Below, piece by piece: positions 1-9,804 of a stretch of 64,000 nucleotides of DNA; the first letter of the stretch is position 1; every line of letters starts with the position of its first letter. The DNA lies in IMG/VR virus record IMGVR_UViG_3300035698_022762, positions 16,389 through 80,388 of that record; one strand, written 5' to 3'. This DNA comes from a virus. The position numbers and the translations under genes are program-made. The notes under the pieces are model-generated. The model was not told the DNA's origin. It saw nothing but the letters and a program-made list of their open reading frames with translations, and made no database searches.

Positions 1-2
1 CT

Positions 3-122
3 TTAGATTGGGCAAAACCTAAATCTGAAAGTATAAATAAAGATATAAATGAATGGTTAGAGTTTTTGAACTACGATCTTTATGATTTAAAGACTTTAAA
101 AGAATTAATAAAATTGGACTAA
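3..122 (+). CDS. C-terminal end of an unidentified protein (cut by window edge)
   Basis: The frame starting at base 3 is open from the window edge to TAA at 120-122 and encodes a 39-residue tail ending in LKELIKLD. It sits 3 bp before the next gene on the same strand, so it probably belongs to the same late operon. Nothing in the fragment identifies a family. Confidence 0.6.
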   Translation, partial: LDWAKPKSESINKDINEWLEFLNYDLYDLKTLKELIKLD

Positions 123-125
123 TTT

Positions 126-923
126 ATGCCAGCTAATCTAGACACAATAACACCTATTAATTACAATCCTCTTGATCCTTATCATCACAGTTATGATAAT
201 GCACCTTTAAATAAAATAGTTGAAAGACAGTCTCTCATCAACATAGCTGTCAATCAAAACACCAACGACATTAGAACTTCTGCTGGTACTTCTGGAAGTT
301 TGAACAACAGATTGTCCCAATCCATTGCTGACAATGGTTCGCTAAAAGTAGCAGCCGTAAACAGTATTCTTCACAACATAGCTCACCATGCCGATGGTGT
401 TATAAATATATCGGGTACCGATATTTCTTTTGTAAGAATGAAGAAAGACGAAAGAGACAAATTAGAATTAATAGCCAGTGAAGCAACTGGAATGGCTTTA
501 ACTGTAGTTGGCATATCTGAAACTGTAGAGTTTGAAGATGAAACTATAACACTTCAAGGAACTAATACTGTAAGTTGGGAAATAGAATCGCCATCAACAT
601 TAAAAGCACATTTAGCATTTCCTGCTTCTGCTGCTCATTCCCACCATTATAATATTGATCCTGTTATGGTTTCTAGTTACACGGATTACAAAACTACATC
701 TGTCGCAACAGCATTTGTAAGTGGTTCTTTAAGAGTTTACATAAATGGAACCCGTATACACACAACGGATACCGTTTATGTCCCTGATAGTACGGGACCA
801 GATGGAACATGGACGTTAACGAAAATAGCATCTGAAACGCCTATATCTGGTTTATTTAGCTTGAATAGAGCTATTACCGTCAATGATATAATAAAAATTG
901 ATTTTGATGAAAGCTTAGTTTAA
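126..923 (+). CDS. Putative virion/tail-fibre-associated protein
   Basis: 265 residues, no signal peptide or membrane segment. The N-terminal third is Asn/Ser/Thr-rich. Around residues 80-95 it reads NSILHNIAHHADGVINI, which resembles the AEHHN...D(A/G)(V/I)INIE motif of the three large proteins encoded downstream (2718, 3716 and 6016), so it is probably a divergent member of that structural family. The C-terminal half (about 130-265) alternates hydrophobic and polar residues, as in beta-rich fibre proteins. It is the first complete gene of a plus-strand run. Placement in the virion is inference; no enzyme motif is visible. Confidence 0.55.
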   Translation: MPANLDTITPINYNPLDPYHHSYDNAPLNKIVERQSLINIAVNQNTNDIRTSAGTSGSLNNRLSQSIADNGSLKVAAVNSILHNIAHHADGVINISGTDISFVRMKKDERDKLELIASEATGMALTVVGISETVEFEDETITLQGTNTVSWEIESPSTLKAHLAFPASAAHSHHYNIDPVMVSSYTDYKTTSVATAFVSGSLRVYINGTRIHTTDTVYVPDSTGPDGTWTLTKIASETPISGLFSLNRAITVNDIIKIDFDESLV

Positions 924-929
924 TTAAAA

Positions 930-1478
930 ATGGAAAATTTAAATTTTGGATTTGTTGTATTGTGTCCTGAACACAATATTAGTTGTTTGAAAAGCACTGT
1001 CCGTCACATGAAAAATCGCTCTAAGAACGCATCTATAATTGCAGTTACCGATGATAGCGTGAAAAAAGATCAACTAAAAGAAATGGAAACCATATGTCCT
1101 GTTTACGTAGGAGGTAAAACTATTACTTCTTTAATAAATAAAGGAATGGAAAAAGGTCATGATGAATGGAACATCTTTGTCGTGGCGGGTGCCTTTATTC
1201 CTTATGGTATAAAAAGAAAATATTCTTTGTTTTGCGAAAACGAAAAGGACATATTGTTCCCACTAGCGTTTGAAAAAAATAGAAATGGCAGAATACAAAA
1301 TATGAATTCAGATTTCATAAATGCGACATTGAATGGATTAATGATTCATAAAGATACGTTCAAAAAAATAGGGTCGTTTTCAAACAATCCATTATGCTAT
1401 TCTAAAATGATATGGGCTGATCAGGCCATTGAACAAAAATGTAAATTTAAAGCTATATTAGGCATTAGAATTTGCTAA
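930..1478 (+). CDS. Glycosyltransferase-like protein (GT-A type fold, possible GT2)
   Basis: 182 residues. The order is a beta strand (FGFVVLCPEHN), a helix, a second strand ending in AVTDDSV, then WNIFVVAGAFIPYGIKRKYS where a GT-A enzyme would carry its DXD region, and a later NGLMIHKDTFKKIGSF segment typical of GT2-like proteins. A clear DXD is not visible, so activity is uncertain. It begins 6 bp after the preceding gene and ends with a 4-nt convergent overlap with the next. Several other sugar-transferase-like genes in the window suggest modification of virion or host-surface glycans. Confidence 0.5.
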   Translation: MENLNFGFVVLCPEHNISCLKSTVRHMKNRSKNASIIAVTDDSVKKDQLKEMETICPVYVGGKTITSLINKGMEKGHDEWNIFVVAGAFIPYGIKRKYSLFCENEKDILFPLAFEKNRNGRIQNMNSDFINATLNGLMIHKDTFKKIGSFSNNPLCYSKMIWADQAIEQKCKFKAILGIRIC

Positions 1479-1990
1479 ATTAAATCATAAACAAAAGACC
1501 ATCTACAATGCTTTTGTTTACAGCCAGAATCCACTTCATTTAAATATTTAAACAATTCTTCCCAACCTGAAAACATGAATTCTAATGGGATGAATCCATA
1601 ATACCAAACAGGGATATTTCTTTTATCATCAGAAACGAGAAGTGTAGGCTTTTTCGCATTAGAAGAAGTTATGATCTCATGGTGAGTACCAGTCGTGGGG
1701 ATTCTGTGTGGTAAATAAGCTATTATAAAATCGCTTCTGTCTACCATGCATAAATCTTTGCGGACAAAAGAAGTGGCAATTTCTTTTATTTTACCATAAT
1801 CTTTTTCTTCTTTTGCTTTTGTAATTTCTATAGTCTTTTTTTGTTTGGGATCATCAGAAGGATCAAACAAGCTAATTGAATATTCATTTCTCAATGTGTC
1901 AACTACGTTTTTCCGCCAATTAGGATCAACACCTTCTGCATACTCTATTGGTGCAGACAAATAACATCTTTTTTTTGCTAAATAACCCAT
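1475..1990 (-). CDS. Nucleoside 2-deoxyribosyltransferase-like protein
   Basis: 171 residues. The N-terminal strand CYLSAPIEYAEG, the middle segment MVDRSDFIIAYLP, and the following TTGTHHEI are the pattern of the nucleoside 2-deoxyribosyltransferase/DUF4406 superfamily: a Rossmann-like fold, a (V/I)xxSDxxIAxL strand, and a GTxxEI helix with the catalytic Glu. Members exchange bases on deoxynucleosides or salvage nucleotides. It is read against its neighbours and faces away from the next plus-strand gene across about 54 bp that must hold divergent signals. The substrate cannot be told. Confidence 0.6.
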   Translation of the reverse strand: MGYLAKKRCYLSAPIEYAEGVDPNWRKNVVDTLRNEYSISLFDPSDDPKQKKTIEITKAKEEKDYGKIKEIATSFVRKDLCMVDRSDFIIAYLPHRIPTTGTHHEIITSSNAKKPTLLVSDDKRNIPVWYYGFIPLEFMFSGWEELFKYLNEVDSGCKQKHCRWSFVYDLI

Positions 1991-2044
1991 AAAATGCCTT
2001 TTTTATACTACTTTAGTAAGAATTGTACATAAAAGGAGCATTGC

Positions 2045-2725
2045 ATGTCAAATAAATTTTTAGAGAAGATAGAAGAAATTACAAAAAACGAGGTTGTAGA
2101 CCGTCACAGTTATTTTCAATTGAAATATTTCATAATTGGCAAAGAACCAACAATTCAATCAAAACTATGGAGATGTGTGCGAGAATTGCAATCTAGAAAA
2201 GAAAGCATAAATTCTTTAAAAAACGAAATAGAAAATGGACATGATGAGAACGACCTATTAGAAATAGAAATAGATGAATTAAAAGAGAACATGGAAAATT
2301 GCAAAAGAATAAATGATCTGAAAACTCCAAAAAAAATAGAAATAAAAATAAGAAAAGCCAATAGACGACTTAAAATGAATGAAGAAAATTTGGCCAATTT
2401 GGAAAAAAAGATTAAATATGTAGAAGAAGAAGCTGAATTCATTGCACAATCTTTTGAATCTATTAAGGAAATAACAAAAGAAGAATTGTTGCCATTTGAT
2501 GATTTTGAATCTCAAACATCATATTGGAATGAAAAACTAAAACAAGAATTGAATTTAAGAAGTCTACTTGGATTAACACTAGATACAGAGTTAGTAAAAA
2601 CAGTTTTGTCATTAAAAGACGGAACCCCTATTAAAGATCAAACTGTAGATTTGTTGGAAAACATGCAGAAAAATTTATTTAAAAATAATAGAAGTTTAAT
2701 ATTGAAAGAACATAAAGATGAGTAG
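2045..2725 (+). CDS. Coiled-coil protein of unknown function
   Basis: 226 residues, very rich in Lys, Glu, Asn and Ile. Heptad-like spacing runs through about residues 45-145, predicting a long coiled coil. A strong ribosome binding site (AAAGGAG, 2033-2039) precedes the ATG. It overlaps the start of the PKD-domain gene by 8 nt, so the two are probably translationally coupled. A structural or chaperone role for the following virion proteins is possible but unproven. Confidence 0.6.
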   Translation: MSNKFLEKIEEITKNEVVDRHSYFQLKYFIIGKEPTIQSKLWRCVRELQSRKESINSLKNEIENGHDENDLLEIEIDELKENMENCKRINDLKTPKKIEIKIRKANRRLKMNEENLANLEKKIKYVEEEAEFIAQSFESIKEITKEELLPFDDFESQTSYWNEKLKQELNLRSLLGLTLDTELVKTVLSLKDGTPIKDQTVDLLENMQKNLFKNNRSLILKEHKDE

Positions 2726-3719
2726 GATATCAAGTCTTGATGTTGGATACGAAACTGGCGATTTGTCAGTATATCCAGAAGCATTAGACGATAAAGAAAT
2801 ATTATACGAAGCAAAAAACAATGCTAAAACAACATTAAAACAAGCATTGTCTTATAATGCGAAATTTATAATTGTAGATGATGCATCTTCTTTTCCAGAA
2901 AAAGGATTAATTAGAATAGGATCAAACAATGTAAATGGAAATTATGAATTAATATATTATGGTTCTCGAACAGGAACGGTTTTTAAAAATCTATTGCGTG
3001 GTTTTGCTGGTTCTAAACAAAATACTTGGTCTAAAAAAAATGATGAAGGAACAATATATGTTTCCAACTCTGTAATGGCAGAACATCACAATGCCATAAA
3101 AGATGCAATAATTAATATAGAAAACAATTTAGGAATTAATGTTTTTCCAGATGCGACATCTTTAAATGGAATTTTAAAAGAATTAGAAGTTACTCATCTA
3201 GCTCCTAAAGCATTGTTCAGAGCTTACCCCCTTAAATCTCCAAGTGGAACAACAATTAGTTTTCAAAAATTATCAAGCGGAAATGTAGTGAGATATCTTT
3301 GGGATTTTGGAGATGGGACAACTTCTATTGAACGAAATCCAACACATACATATCAATCAGAAGGTATATATACAGTAAAACTAAATGTAATTACAGAAAC
3401 TGGCTCACAAGGAGTGACTGTAAAATCAAATTATATAACTATCAATGACGCAGAAAAACTCCCTTTTTTTTATGCGTCTGTAGATGCGGATGATCCAAAC
3501 ACTTATCACTTTATTGACCAAACGGATGGAGAAATAACACAACGATTTTGGGTTTTTGATGATGGAACAAATGAAAACATAATTGATCCAGATGTTCATT
3601 CTACTACTCACACATATACGCAAAGTGGAACATACAATCCTTCCTTGATACTTTTATTCTCGAACCAGAGCTTGAAAAGAGTATTTTTATCTAACCCTAC
3701 TTCTATAATAATATCATGA
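2718..3719 (+). CDS. PKD-domain virion protein, AEHHN family member 1
   Basis: 333 residues. About residues 113-135 carry SVMAEHHNAIKDAIINIENNLGI, shown here only as landmark AEHHN. A PKD/immunoglobulin-like domain follows at about 175-240, with YLWDFGDGTTS and the HTYQSEGIYTVKL strand. A second degenerate PKD-like unit (RFWVFDDGTNE...HTYTQSGTY) is at about 275-320. PKD domains are extracellular beta-sandwiches that bind sugars or proteins. In phages they decorate capsids and tails. It overlaps the next, homologous gene by 4 nt (ATGA), indicating one operon. Role as a tail-fibre or baseplate-adhesion protein is inferred. Confidence 0.7.
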   Translation: MSRISSLDVGYETGDLSVYPEALDDKEILYEAKNNAKTTLKQALSYNAKFIIVDDASSFPEKGLIRIGSNNVNGNYELIYYGSRTGTVFKNLLRGFAGSKQNTWSKKNDEGTIYVSNSVMAEHHNAIKDAIINIENNLGINVFPDATSLNGILKELEVTHLAPKALFRAYPLKSPSGTTISFQKLSSGNVVRYLWDFGDGTTSIERNPTHTYQSEGIYTVKLNVITETGSQGVTVKSNYITINDAEKLPFFYASVDADDPNTYHFIDQTDGEITQRFWVFDDGTNENIIDPDVHSTTHTYTQSGTYNPSLILLFSNQSLKRVFLSNPTSIIIS

Positions 3720-6007
3720 CTGTTACAAATTATCCAAACCAAATAGATAGCAATGATAACCTATATGAGACACATGACGCTTTAAGGGTTCGTTTATTAG
3801 AGGATTATTCTCCGGGTGATGTGTCTATCAGTATAGAAGGCAATAACTCTAATTTTCCTAGTGCCGGTATTATTACGCTAACCGAACAAAATAGCGATAT
3901 TGACAAAAGAGCATTGAGTTTTACTTATACAGGAAAAACAGATTCATCCTTTACAGGGTTAGAATTGCTGCCTAATTTTACAGACGTAGTTAAATTTAAA
4001 ACCATAACCAATATAACGCAAAATGTTATGGCTGAACACCACAACATTCTAAAAGATGCTCTTATTGCAATAGAAGACTTTATAGGAGTTAAAGGTACCA
4101 TCGATTTAGTACCGGGCGGGGCAACACTGGAAGGTAGAATAAATTTTCTTAGAAAAATGGTTCTGACTCCTAGAGCGTGGTTTACTTCTGATAAAAAAAT
4201 CGGGATCATCCCTTTAGAAGTTGTATTCACAGATAAATCTATTAGGTTAGGTGAAGGTGATGTAACATACATATGGGATTTTGGTGATCAAACTGCATCT
4301 AATGTTTCTGTATATTCTACTATTGAAGCTTACAGCGTAGTACCAACAGAAAGTCCAAACTTTATCGTAAAAGATTTAGACGGTGGATCAATTAAGAAAA
4401 GATTTGACAGACCCGGAGTTTACGATGTCTCTCTAAATGTAAAAAATCAATACGGTGAAGATACAGTCGAATTCAAAAGTATGATTGAGGCAAGAGTAGA
4501 AGCCCCAAATGAAGCACAAATAGATATCACAGCAAAATCTAGCCAAATTGTGTCTTCGGGAGATACTTCACCTGTTTTCGATAGATTAGGAACGAAAGCT
4601 GGTGGTCCTTTTGCAACGCCGCCTACTATTAGATCGAAAACTAATACCTTTATCGATCTAGAAGTCCCTGTAGGGACTCTCGTGGCAGGTACAACGGGTT
4701 TTCCCGGAAGGTCTTATTCAGGAGAGCTATACAGCACAGACGACGGCACAACGCCATTAGACCCTATAGAATCTTATACATGGTCTTTGAGTGATGACTT
4801 GGCTCATGGCACTTCCAATGCAGCTAGAGCCTCTTATTCAATTGGCGGAATCTACGACATAAAACTAAGAGCAGATACGTCATTTGGTTCTTATAGAATT
4901 ACCACATATGAGAACAGTATAGACATAATAGAAAATAGAAATTTATGGTTGTTTAACTACGCCACCACATCAACCATAAAAGGTCACGAATTTGGTCTTA
5001 ATAGTGAAACATTTAAAACTGCTGATAAGACTCAAGTATTGAGTAGAGATGATAGCTTCCTAGATGGAACTGGTGATGAAACTAGAGCGAAAAGAGAATT
5101 TGAGAGAAATACTGGATTTGCAGTTAGAGGAACTACTAATTCAGGAAACAAAGGCACTTCTATTATGACATGGGCAGAAGGGGGTTCTACACTTTCATCA
5201 CAGACAACGGCTTTGATAGAGTACGAAGGATTTAGCGATATCGTCACCGAGCATAATACAGAAGCAAACAATTTGTCAAGACCTTGGAATTGGGCTTTTT
5301 TAAGTTCGGGAGAAAAAGCATATTATGTTTTAGGTCCAGACGAAAACGAACCTTCTAATGAAAATCCTATAAATGAAACTAAACATACATTAAATCTATC
5401 TTCCAGTTTCACAGTAACAAGCACACAACTTAAAATAGACAATTATAAAAACGGTGCGGAAGAAATAAGGGACAATATTACAGAAAATTATGTTGCAGGC
5501 GAGCCTACTACTGGAAGATTTTCTGTGTATAGAACCGCATGGAAAGATCAATCCGGTTATATTTTAAGAAACAGTGGCGTTGGAGATTTTTTCCGATTAA
5601 GAAACTTCTACAAAACAGAAGGTACTGTAGTGGAGCCTTTTGTCAATATTACAAAATTAACAGATATGCCGGGAGTAACAAAAAAAGAAGGACAGTTGGT
5701 TGCATTGGTGAATGGATTGTTTTTCTTTAATAACTCTGGAAGTGTTTCGGCTTTTAACGATACATCTATGTCATGGGAAACAGGAACAGTGTCTGCAATT
5801 GCTTTTAGAGGGGTGCAAAATACTTCAACATCCAATTTTGATAATGAAGAAAACACTTTACTAGCTGCTAGTGACAATGAACGAACAGCTTATTTAAGTT
5901 TCGATTACAATACGAGTGTGTTTATAAAGTACAACGGAACAGATAATACTTTTTCAAGTATAGGAACTAGACCAACAGGAACGCAATTTATTATGGGAGT
6001 GTATTAA
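3716..6007 (+). CDS. PKD-domain virion protein, AEHHN family member 2
   Basis: 763 residues. The AEHHN motif lies near residue 105, followed by a PKD domain with YIWDFGDQT (about 183) and a second PKD-like unit with SYTWSLSDDLAHG (about 350). The C-terminal 350 residues contain aromatic-rich beta segments like a propeller or receptor-binding tip (for example PWNWAFLSSGEKAYYVL). The N-terminal architecture matches the upstream neighbour, so the two arose by duplication. Codon use is slightly less AT-rich than surrounding small genes. Likely a fibre or adhesin; no enzymatic motif was seen. Confidence 0.7.
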   Translation: MTVTNYPNQIDSNDNLYETHDALRVRLLEDYSPGDVSISIEGNNSNFPSAGIITLTEQNSDIDKRALSFTYTGKTDSSFTGLELLPNFTDVVKFKTITNITQNVMAEHHNILKDALIAIEDFIGVKGTIDLVPGGATLEGRINFLRKMVLTPRAWFTSDKKIGIIPLEVVFTDKSIRLGEGDVTYIWDFGDQTASNVSVYSTIEAYSVVPTESPNFIVKDLDGGSIKKRFDRPGVYDVSLNVKNQYGEDTVEFKSMIEARVEAPNEAQIDITAKSSQIVSSGDTSPVFDRLGTKAGGPFATPPTIRSKTNTFIDLEVPVGTLVAGTTGFPGRSYSGELYSTDDGTTPLDPIESYTWSLSDDLAHGTSNAARASYSIGGIYDIKLRADTSFGSYRITTYENSIDIIENRNLWLFNYATTSTIKGHEFGLNSETFKTADKTQVLSRDDSFLDGTGDETRAKREFERNTGFAVRGTTNSGNKGTSIMTWAEGGSTLSSQTTALIEYEGFSDIVTEHNTEANNLSRPWNWAFLSSGEKAYYVLGPDENEPSNENPINETKHTLNLSSSFTVTSTQLKIDNYKNGAEEIRDNITENYVAGEPTTGRFSVYRTAWKDQSGYILRNSGVGDFFRLRNFYKTEGTVVEPFVNITKLTDMPGVTKKEGQLVALVNGLFFFNNSGSVSAFNDTSMSWETGTVSAIAFRGVQNTSTSNFDNEENTLLAASDNERTAYLSFDYNTSVFIKYNGTDNTFSSIGTRPTGTQFIMGVY

Positions 6008-6015
6008 ATAGATAT

Positions 6016-8652
6016 ATGGCAGTTGCATTTCCACCTATTGTTTCTTTTCCTTTAGCTATCGACACTGACAGAACGCTATACCTCGTGTATAACACATCAG
6101 AAGCCAAACTAACACAAGCGAACGACCCTTGGGCGGAAGAAATAGCAATTACACCAGTTGCAAGCGATGCGGCAGAACAATGGAGCGAAAATGGTTTTGC
6201 TAATTTAGACGGGGAGCTTTTTTATTACGACTCTGTTGATAAAGATTCAAATGGAAAAATTGATACTCTAAAACAATGTGCTAGAAATTTAGGTGGCACA
6301 AAAACTCATTATAACGCATCGGATAAAATAGTTAGAGGATTTGTTGTAGCAGAGCATCACAATCAACTAGCTGACGCTGTAATAAATATAGAACAATTTA
6401 TCGGAGAAACGTCATCTATAAACGAAAACACTTTAGATTGGCGTATCAGAAATCTAGAAGAAGAAACAGTTTGCATAGACGATATTGGATGTCCAGATGT
6501 TATTTTCAGATTTGAAGAAGACACTGTTGAATCCAATAATTGCGAAGGAACAGTGATTAGATATGAAGCTACTATTACTGGCTCTTTTAATTTTTTCAGA
6601 ATAGATTTTGGAGATGGAAATTTCACAACTACTGAACAAATTGGCACACATAAATATGGCGTAAATTCTACTATTGATCCGATTATAACTATTTCTAATG
6701 ATAAGTGTCAAGTTATACAAACACCCATTGTTAGAGAAAATTCAGAAGAACCACAAATTCCTGCGGAACAAGAAGAATTTAGCATACCTATACCAGCATT
6801 GCCAGATTTTGCTCCTGTAGTTATACCAGAATTACAAATACCAGAAACTACATTTACTACGCCTCCAATAATTACACCTTGTTTGGACATAGGATTAACA
6901 GGACCAATTGAAATTCCAACAAAAATAGATATTGTACCACCTATTCCTAGTTTGATTACTTTGTTGCCTACAATTCCTAGTACTATTACTATAATTGACA
7001 ATATTCCTTCATTAATTTCAATAGACGGGCCTGACATCCCTTCATCTATCTCAATTAATGATCCCAATATTCCTTCGCTTATTTCAATTAGTGATCTAAA
7101 CATCCCTTCTGTAATAAGCATAGATCATGATATTCCGATATCGATTGACGTTATTGCTGATATTCCTTCAACTATATCTTTGATTACGCCAGATCAAATA
7201 TCCTTGATTGGATCAGTTATATCGGTCGAATCATTGATCATACCAGATATCCCAAATATATCTCTGATTGTGCCGACCATAGATGATATATCTTTAATTG
7301 TTCCTGCAATTAATGACATATCATTGATAGTTCCTATTATCAGTGATATATCAATAATTCCTCCTATACTCAGTGATATATCAATTATTGCTCCTGTCAT
7401 TAACGACATATCAATAGTTGCACCAACCATCAATGATATATCATTAATAGTTCCAGAATTTGGTGATATATCGTTGATAGTCCCTACGATTCCAGACATA
7501 AACGTTTCTATTCCTGCTTTTAATGATATTTCTCTTATAGTCCCATCGTTTGAAGACATTTCCTTGGTAGTGCCTGTGATGTCCAATATATCTTTAATAG
7601 CAAATATATCATCTATAGATTTAGATAGTAGCGGCTTGCCGTCTGAAATATCTCTTATAAACGCTCTTGGATTGTCTGAAATTTCGATTGTGCATAGTAT
7701 TCCATCAGTGATTTCAGTTTCTGGTGATACTATAGATTTAGATACAAGTAGTCTGCCATCTGAAATATCTCTTATAGATGCAACAGATTTATCAATCATT
7801 AGTTTAATAGATGCAACAGAACTTTCTGTTATCAGTTTGATAAACGCAACAGATTTGTCAACTATTAATTTGGTGGACGCTACTGAACTTTCTGTTGTTA
7901 GTTTAATAAATTCAACTGGTTTGTCTTCAATAAGCATTGATTGGTCCCCTGTGCCAGAAGTATCTGTTGAGTGGGGAACTCCACCCACTTTGTCTTGTGT
8001 GGTGACTGTAAGTTGTTCTGGTGCGTCGGCATTAAAAAATAATGCTAAAGGACTTTCTAAATCCCAAAGAGTCAATTCTTTGATGAATGACGAAGAATTT
8101 ATAGATACGTTGTTTGACGAAGAAGCAATACAAGTAGAGTTTGCAGATATGCCAATTCCTTCTGAAATCAAGGTCGTAGTACCAGAGTTTGATACCATAG
8201 AAGTGGTGCATGACATACCTACAGAAATAATAATAAACGCTAGTGCTATTCCTAGTGTAATAGAATTAAGGTCAACAATAAACATTCCAGAAGAAATAAT
8301 GTTGACTCACTCATTGCCTGAGTACATTGAGTTGAAAAACGATTTGCCAAAATCTATTGAACTTGACACGTCTGGATTACCAGACACAATATTATTAGAA
8401 TTGATTAATACAATTCCATCGCAAATAGAAATTATTGGAATGGTCAATGAAATCAAAGTAACAGGCATTCCTTCTACCATTGAATTAAACGGTACTCTGC
8501 CATCGGTTATCGACATTAATGTTCCAGATGGTTTGGAAATACCTTTAGTTTATAAAGGTTCACCAATTCCAATAAAATTTGACGAAAATGCATTTAAAAA
8601 TGAAGATGGTGAAGATTTACCATGCTTCGCTATTATACCTTGCAAAAGATGA
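6016..8652 (+). CDS. AEHHN-family fibre protein with long 10-12 residue repeat tract
   Basis: 878 residues. An AEHHN motif (about 114) and one PKD-like unit (FFRIDFGDGNF, about 195) are followed, from about residue 255 to 650 and again from 715 to 850, by dozens of short repeats of the forms IPSxIxI and DISLIVPxI. The near-exact 10-residue period (for example NDISLIVPAI) suggests a stacked beta-solenoid or repeated beta-arch shaft. A linker around 655-715 contains two Cys pairs and a charged helix. This is the third paralogue in a row and the best candidate for the long fibre shaft. Solenoid structure is inference from periodicity. Confidence 0.65.
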   Translation: MAVAFPPIVSFPLAIDTDRTLYLVYNTSEAKLTQANDPWAEEIAITPVASDAAEQWSENGFANLDGELFYYDSVDKDSNGKIDTLKQCARNLGGTKTHYNASDKIVRGFVVAEHHNQLADAVINIEQFIGETSSINENTLDWRIRNLEEETVCIDDIGCPDVIFRFEEDTVESNNCEGTVIRYEATITGSFNFFRIDFGDGNFTTTEQIGTHKYGVNSTIDPIITISNDKCQVIQTPIVRENSEEPQIPAEQEEFSIPIPALPDFAPVVIPELQIPETTFTTPPIITPCLDIGLTGPIEIPTKIDIVPPIPSLITLLPTIPSTITIIDNIPSLISIDGPDIPSSISINDPNIPSLISISDLNIPSVISIDHDIPISIDVIADIPSTISLITPDQISLIGSVISVESLIIPDIPNISLIVPTIDDISLIVPAINDISLIVPIISDISIIPPILSDISIIAPVINDISIVAPTINDISLIVPEFGDISLIVPTIPDINVSIPAFNDISLIVPSFEDISLVVPVMSNISLIANISSIDLDSSGLPSEISLINALGLSEISIVHSIPSVISVSGDTIDLDTSSLPSEISLIDATDLSIISLIDATELSVISLINATDLSTINLVDATELSVVSLINSTGLSSISIDWSPVPEVSVEWGTPPTLSCVVTVSCSGASALKNNAKGLSKSQRVNSLMNDEEFIDTLFDEEAIQVEFADMPIPSEIKVVVPEFDTIEVVHDIPTEIIINASAIPSVIELRSTINIPEEIMLTHSLPEYIELKNDLPKSIELDTSGLPDTILLELINTIPSQIEIIGMVNEIKVTGIPSTIELNGTLPSVIDINVPDGLEIPLVYKGSPIPIKFDENAFKNEDGEDLPCFAIIPCKR

Positions 8653-9524
8653 TAATAAAAAAACATTCAAACAGAAACGATTATTTGCTAGCAAATGATA
8701 CTTGGGTGCGAGATTTCACAAAGGAATCTGTGCCATTTATAGATTTAAATAAAAACCTAATCCCTTCTGATGATTTTCAATTGGTTTACAAAAATGAATT
8801 TAAAAATAATAAAGAAAAATATCCTAATTTTGATACAGAAAATTTTTATTATAAAAATATTTTAATAGTATCAGACGGATTTGATTTTAAAAACAAACAT
8901 AAAGTTTTATCGTCTCTACCATCTGATGTGAAAGTTTTAGCTGTAAACAATGCGCTTAAATATTGGGAGTTAGTTGGAGACAATTGTCCCGAAGAAGAAA
9001 AAAAAGCAATATTGTTTTATATAGTGAACAATCCTTATGAAGAATGCAATAATTTTTTTCCTTTGAAGAATCGTTATTGGCCTAGATGTATAGCATCTAC
9101 CAGAACAAACCATTCTTTTTTGAAAAATTATAAAAACAACAAATACATTTATTCTCCAATCAACACTTCAAGCTATTCTGGCCCTAATGTTTCATATAAT
9201 CACAAAATAGACGATTATAGAAATCCCATATGTGCAGCTATATCTATCGCATATTATTTTGGAGTCGAAAATTTATTTTTGTTTGGTTGTGATAATTGTT
9301 TTACAGAAAACAGACCTTATAGTGAGGAAACCATAAATGGTTTTAGAAGCTATCCGCAACAAATAAAGTCTTATAATTTGATAGATGCAAATTTATATTG
9401 GATGAAAAATAAAAAAATTAATATAGGATATCATAGTTCTGGAATTAAGTTTGAAAATGCTTCATATATAAATTTAGAAGACATAAACACATTCTTTAAG
9501 GAAAGAAAAGATGATATCGGTTAG
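8649..9524 (+). CDS. DUF115/MptE-like Rossmann protein, possible glycan-modifying enzyme
   Basis: 291 residues from the ATG that overlaps the previous stop (ATGA); an upstream in-frame ATG at 8622 would add nine residues and a longer overlap. The segments NILIVSDGFDF, VKVLAVNNALKYW and, near the C-terminus, AISIAYYFGVENLFLFGCDNCF resemble the 6-hydroxymethylpterin pyrophosphokinase MptE-like/DUF115 family, found in flagellin-glycosylation and surface-polysaccharide loci. It directly follows the fibre genes, so it may modify fibre or host glycans. Family assignment is from motif memory and moderately sure. Confidence 0.5.
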   Translation: MIIKKHSNRNDYLLANDTWVRDFTKESVPFIDLNKNLIPSDDFQLVYKNEFKNNKEKYPNFDTENFYYKNILIVSDGFDFKNKHKVLSSLPSDVKVLAVNNALKYWELVGDNCPEEEKKAILFYIVNNPYEECNNFFPLKNRYWPRCIASTRTNHSFLKNYKNNKYIYSPINTSSYSGPNVSYNHKIDDYRNPICAAISIAYYFGVENLFLFGCDNCFTENRPYSEETINGFRSYPQQIKSYNLIDANLYWMKNKKINIGYHSSGIKFENASYINLEDINTFFKERKDDIG

Positions 9525-9804
9525 CAATTTTAGAAAATGGATGAATGAAAACAGGGACGAAGATTACAACCTTACTTTAAAAAAGCCTAAAAGTAATTTA
9601 ATAGGACTAGAAGTTGAATCTAAACTTGATAGAAGCAAATTAGTAGAGAAGTTGTCTATGAAAGAAGGAACAGATTCCGATTTAATAGCGGAAGACTTCT
9701 GTGAAAACAACGGCAAAATAATTGAAGTTATAGACAAAACTTTTTTAATCGAAGTCGATAGTGGCGTATTTAGCATCAAACGATGTCATGTTAGAAAAGC
9801 TTAA
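9511..9804 (+). CDS. Small protein with putative capsid-targeting N-terminus
   Basis: 97 residues, overlapping the previous gene by 14 nt, with AAGGAAAG upstream. The first residues read MISVSNFRKWMNEN, similar to the N-termini of the genes at 22836, 33982 (minus) and 60756. The C-terminal half (GKIIEVIDKTFLIEVDSGVFSIKR) looks like a small beta-barrel. Function unknown. The shared N-terminus is discussed in the findings. Confidence 0.6.
   Translation: MISVSNFRKWMNENRDEDYNLTLKKPKSNLIGLEVESKLDRSKLVEKLSMKEGTDSDLIAEDFCENNGKIIEVIDKTFLIEVDSGVFSIKRCHVRKA

Noticed and set aside
7194-8285. Antisense 363-codon frame under the fibre repeat tract
   Set aside because: It mirrors the IPS/DISLIV repeats of the plus-strand gene and shows the same 30-base period; no ribosome site.
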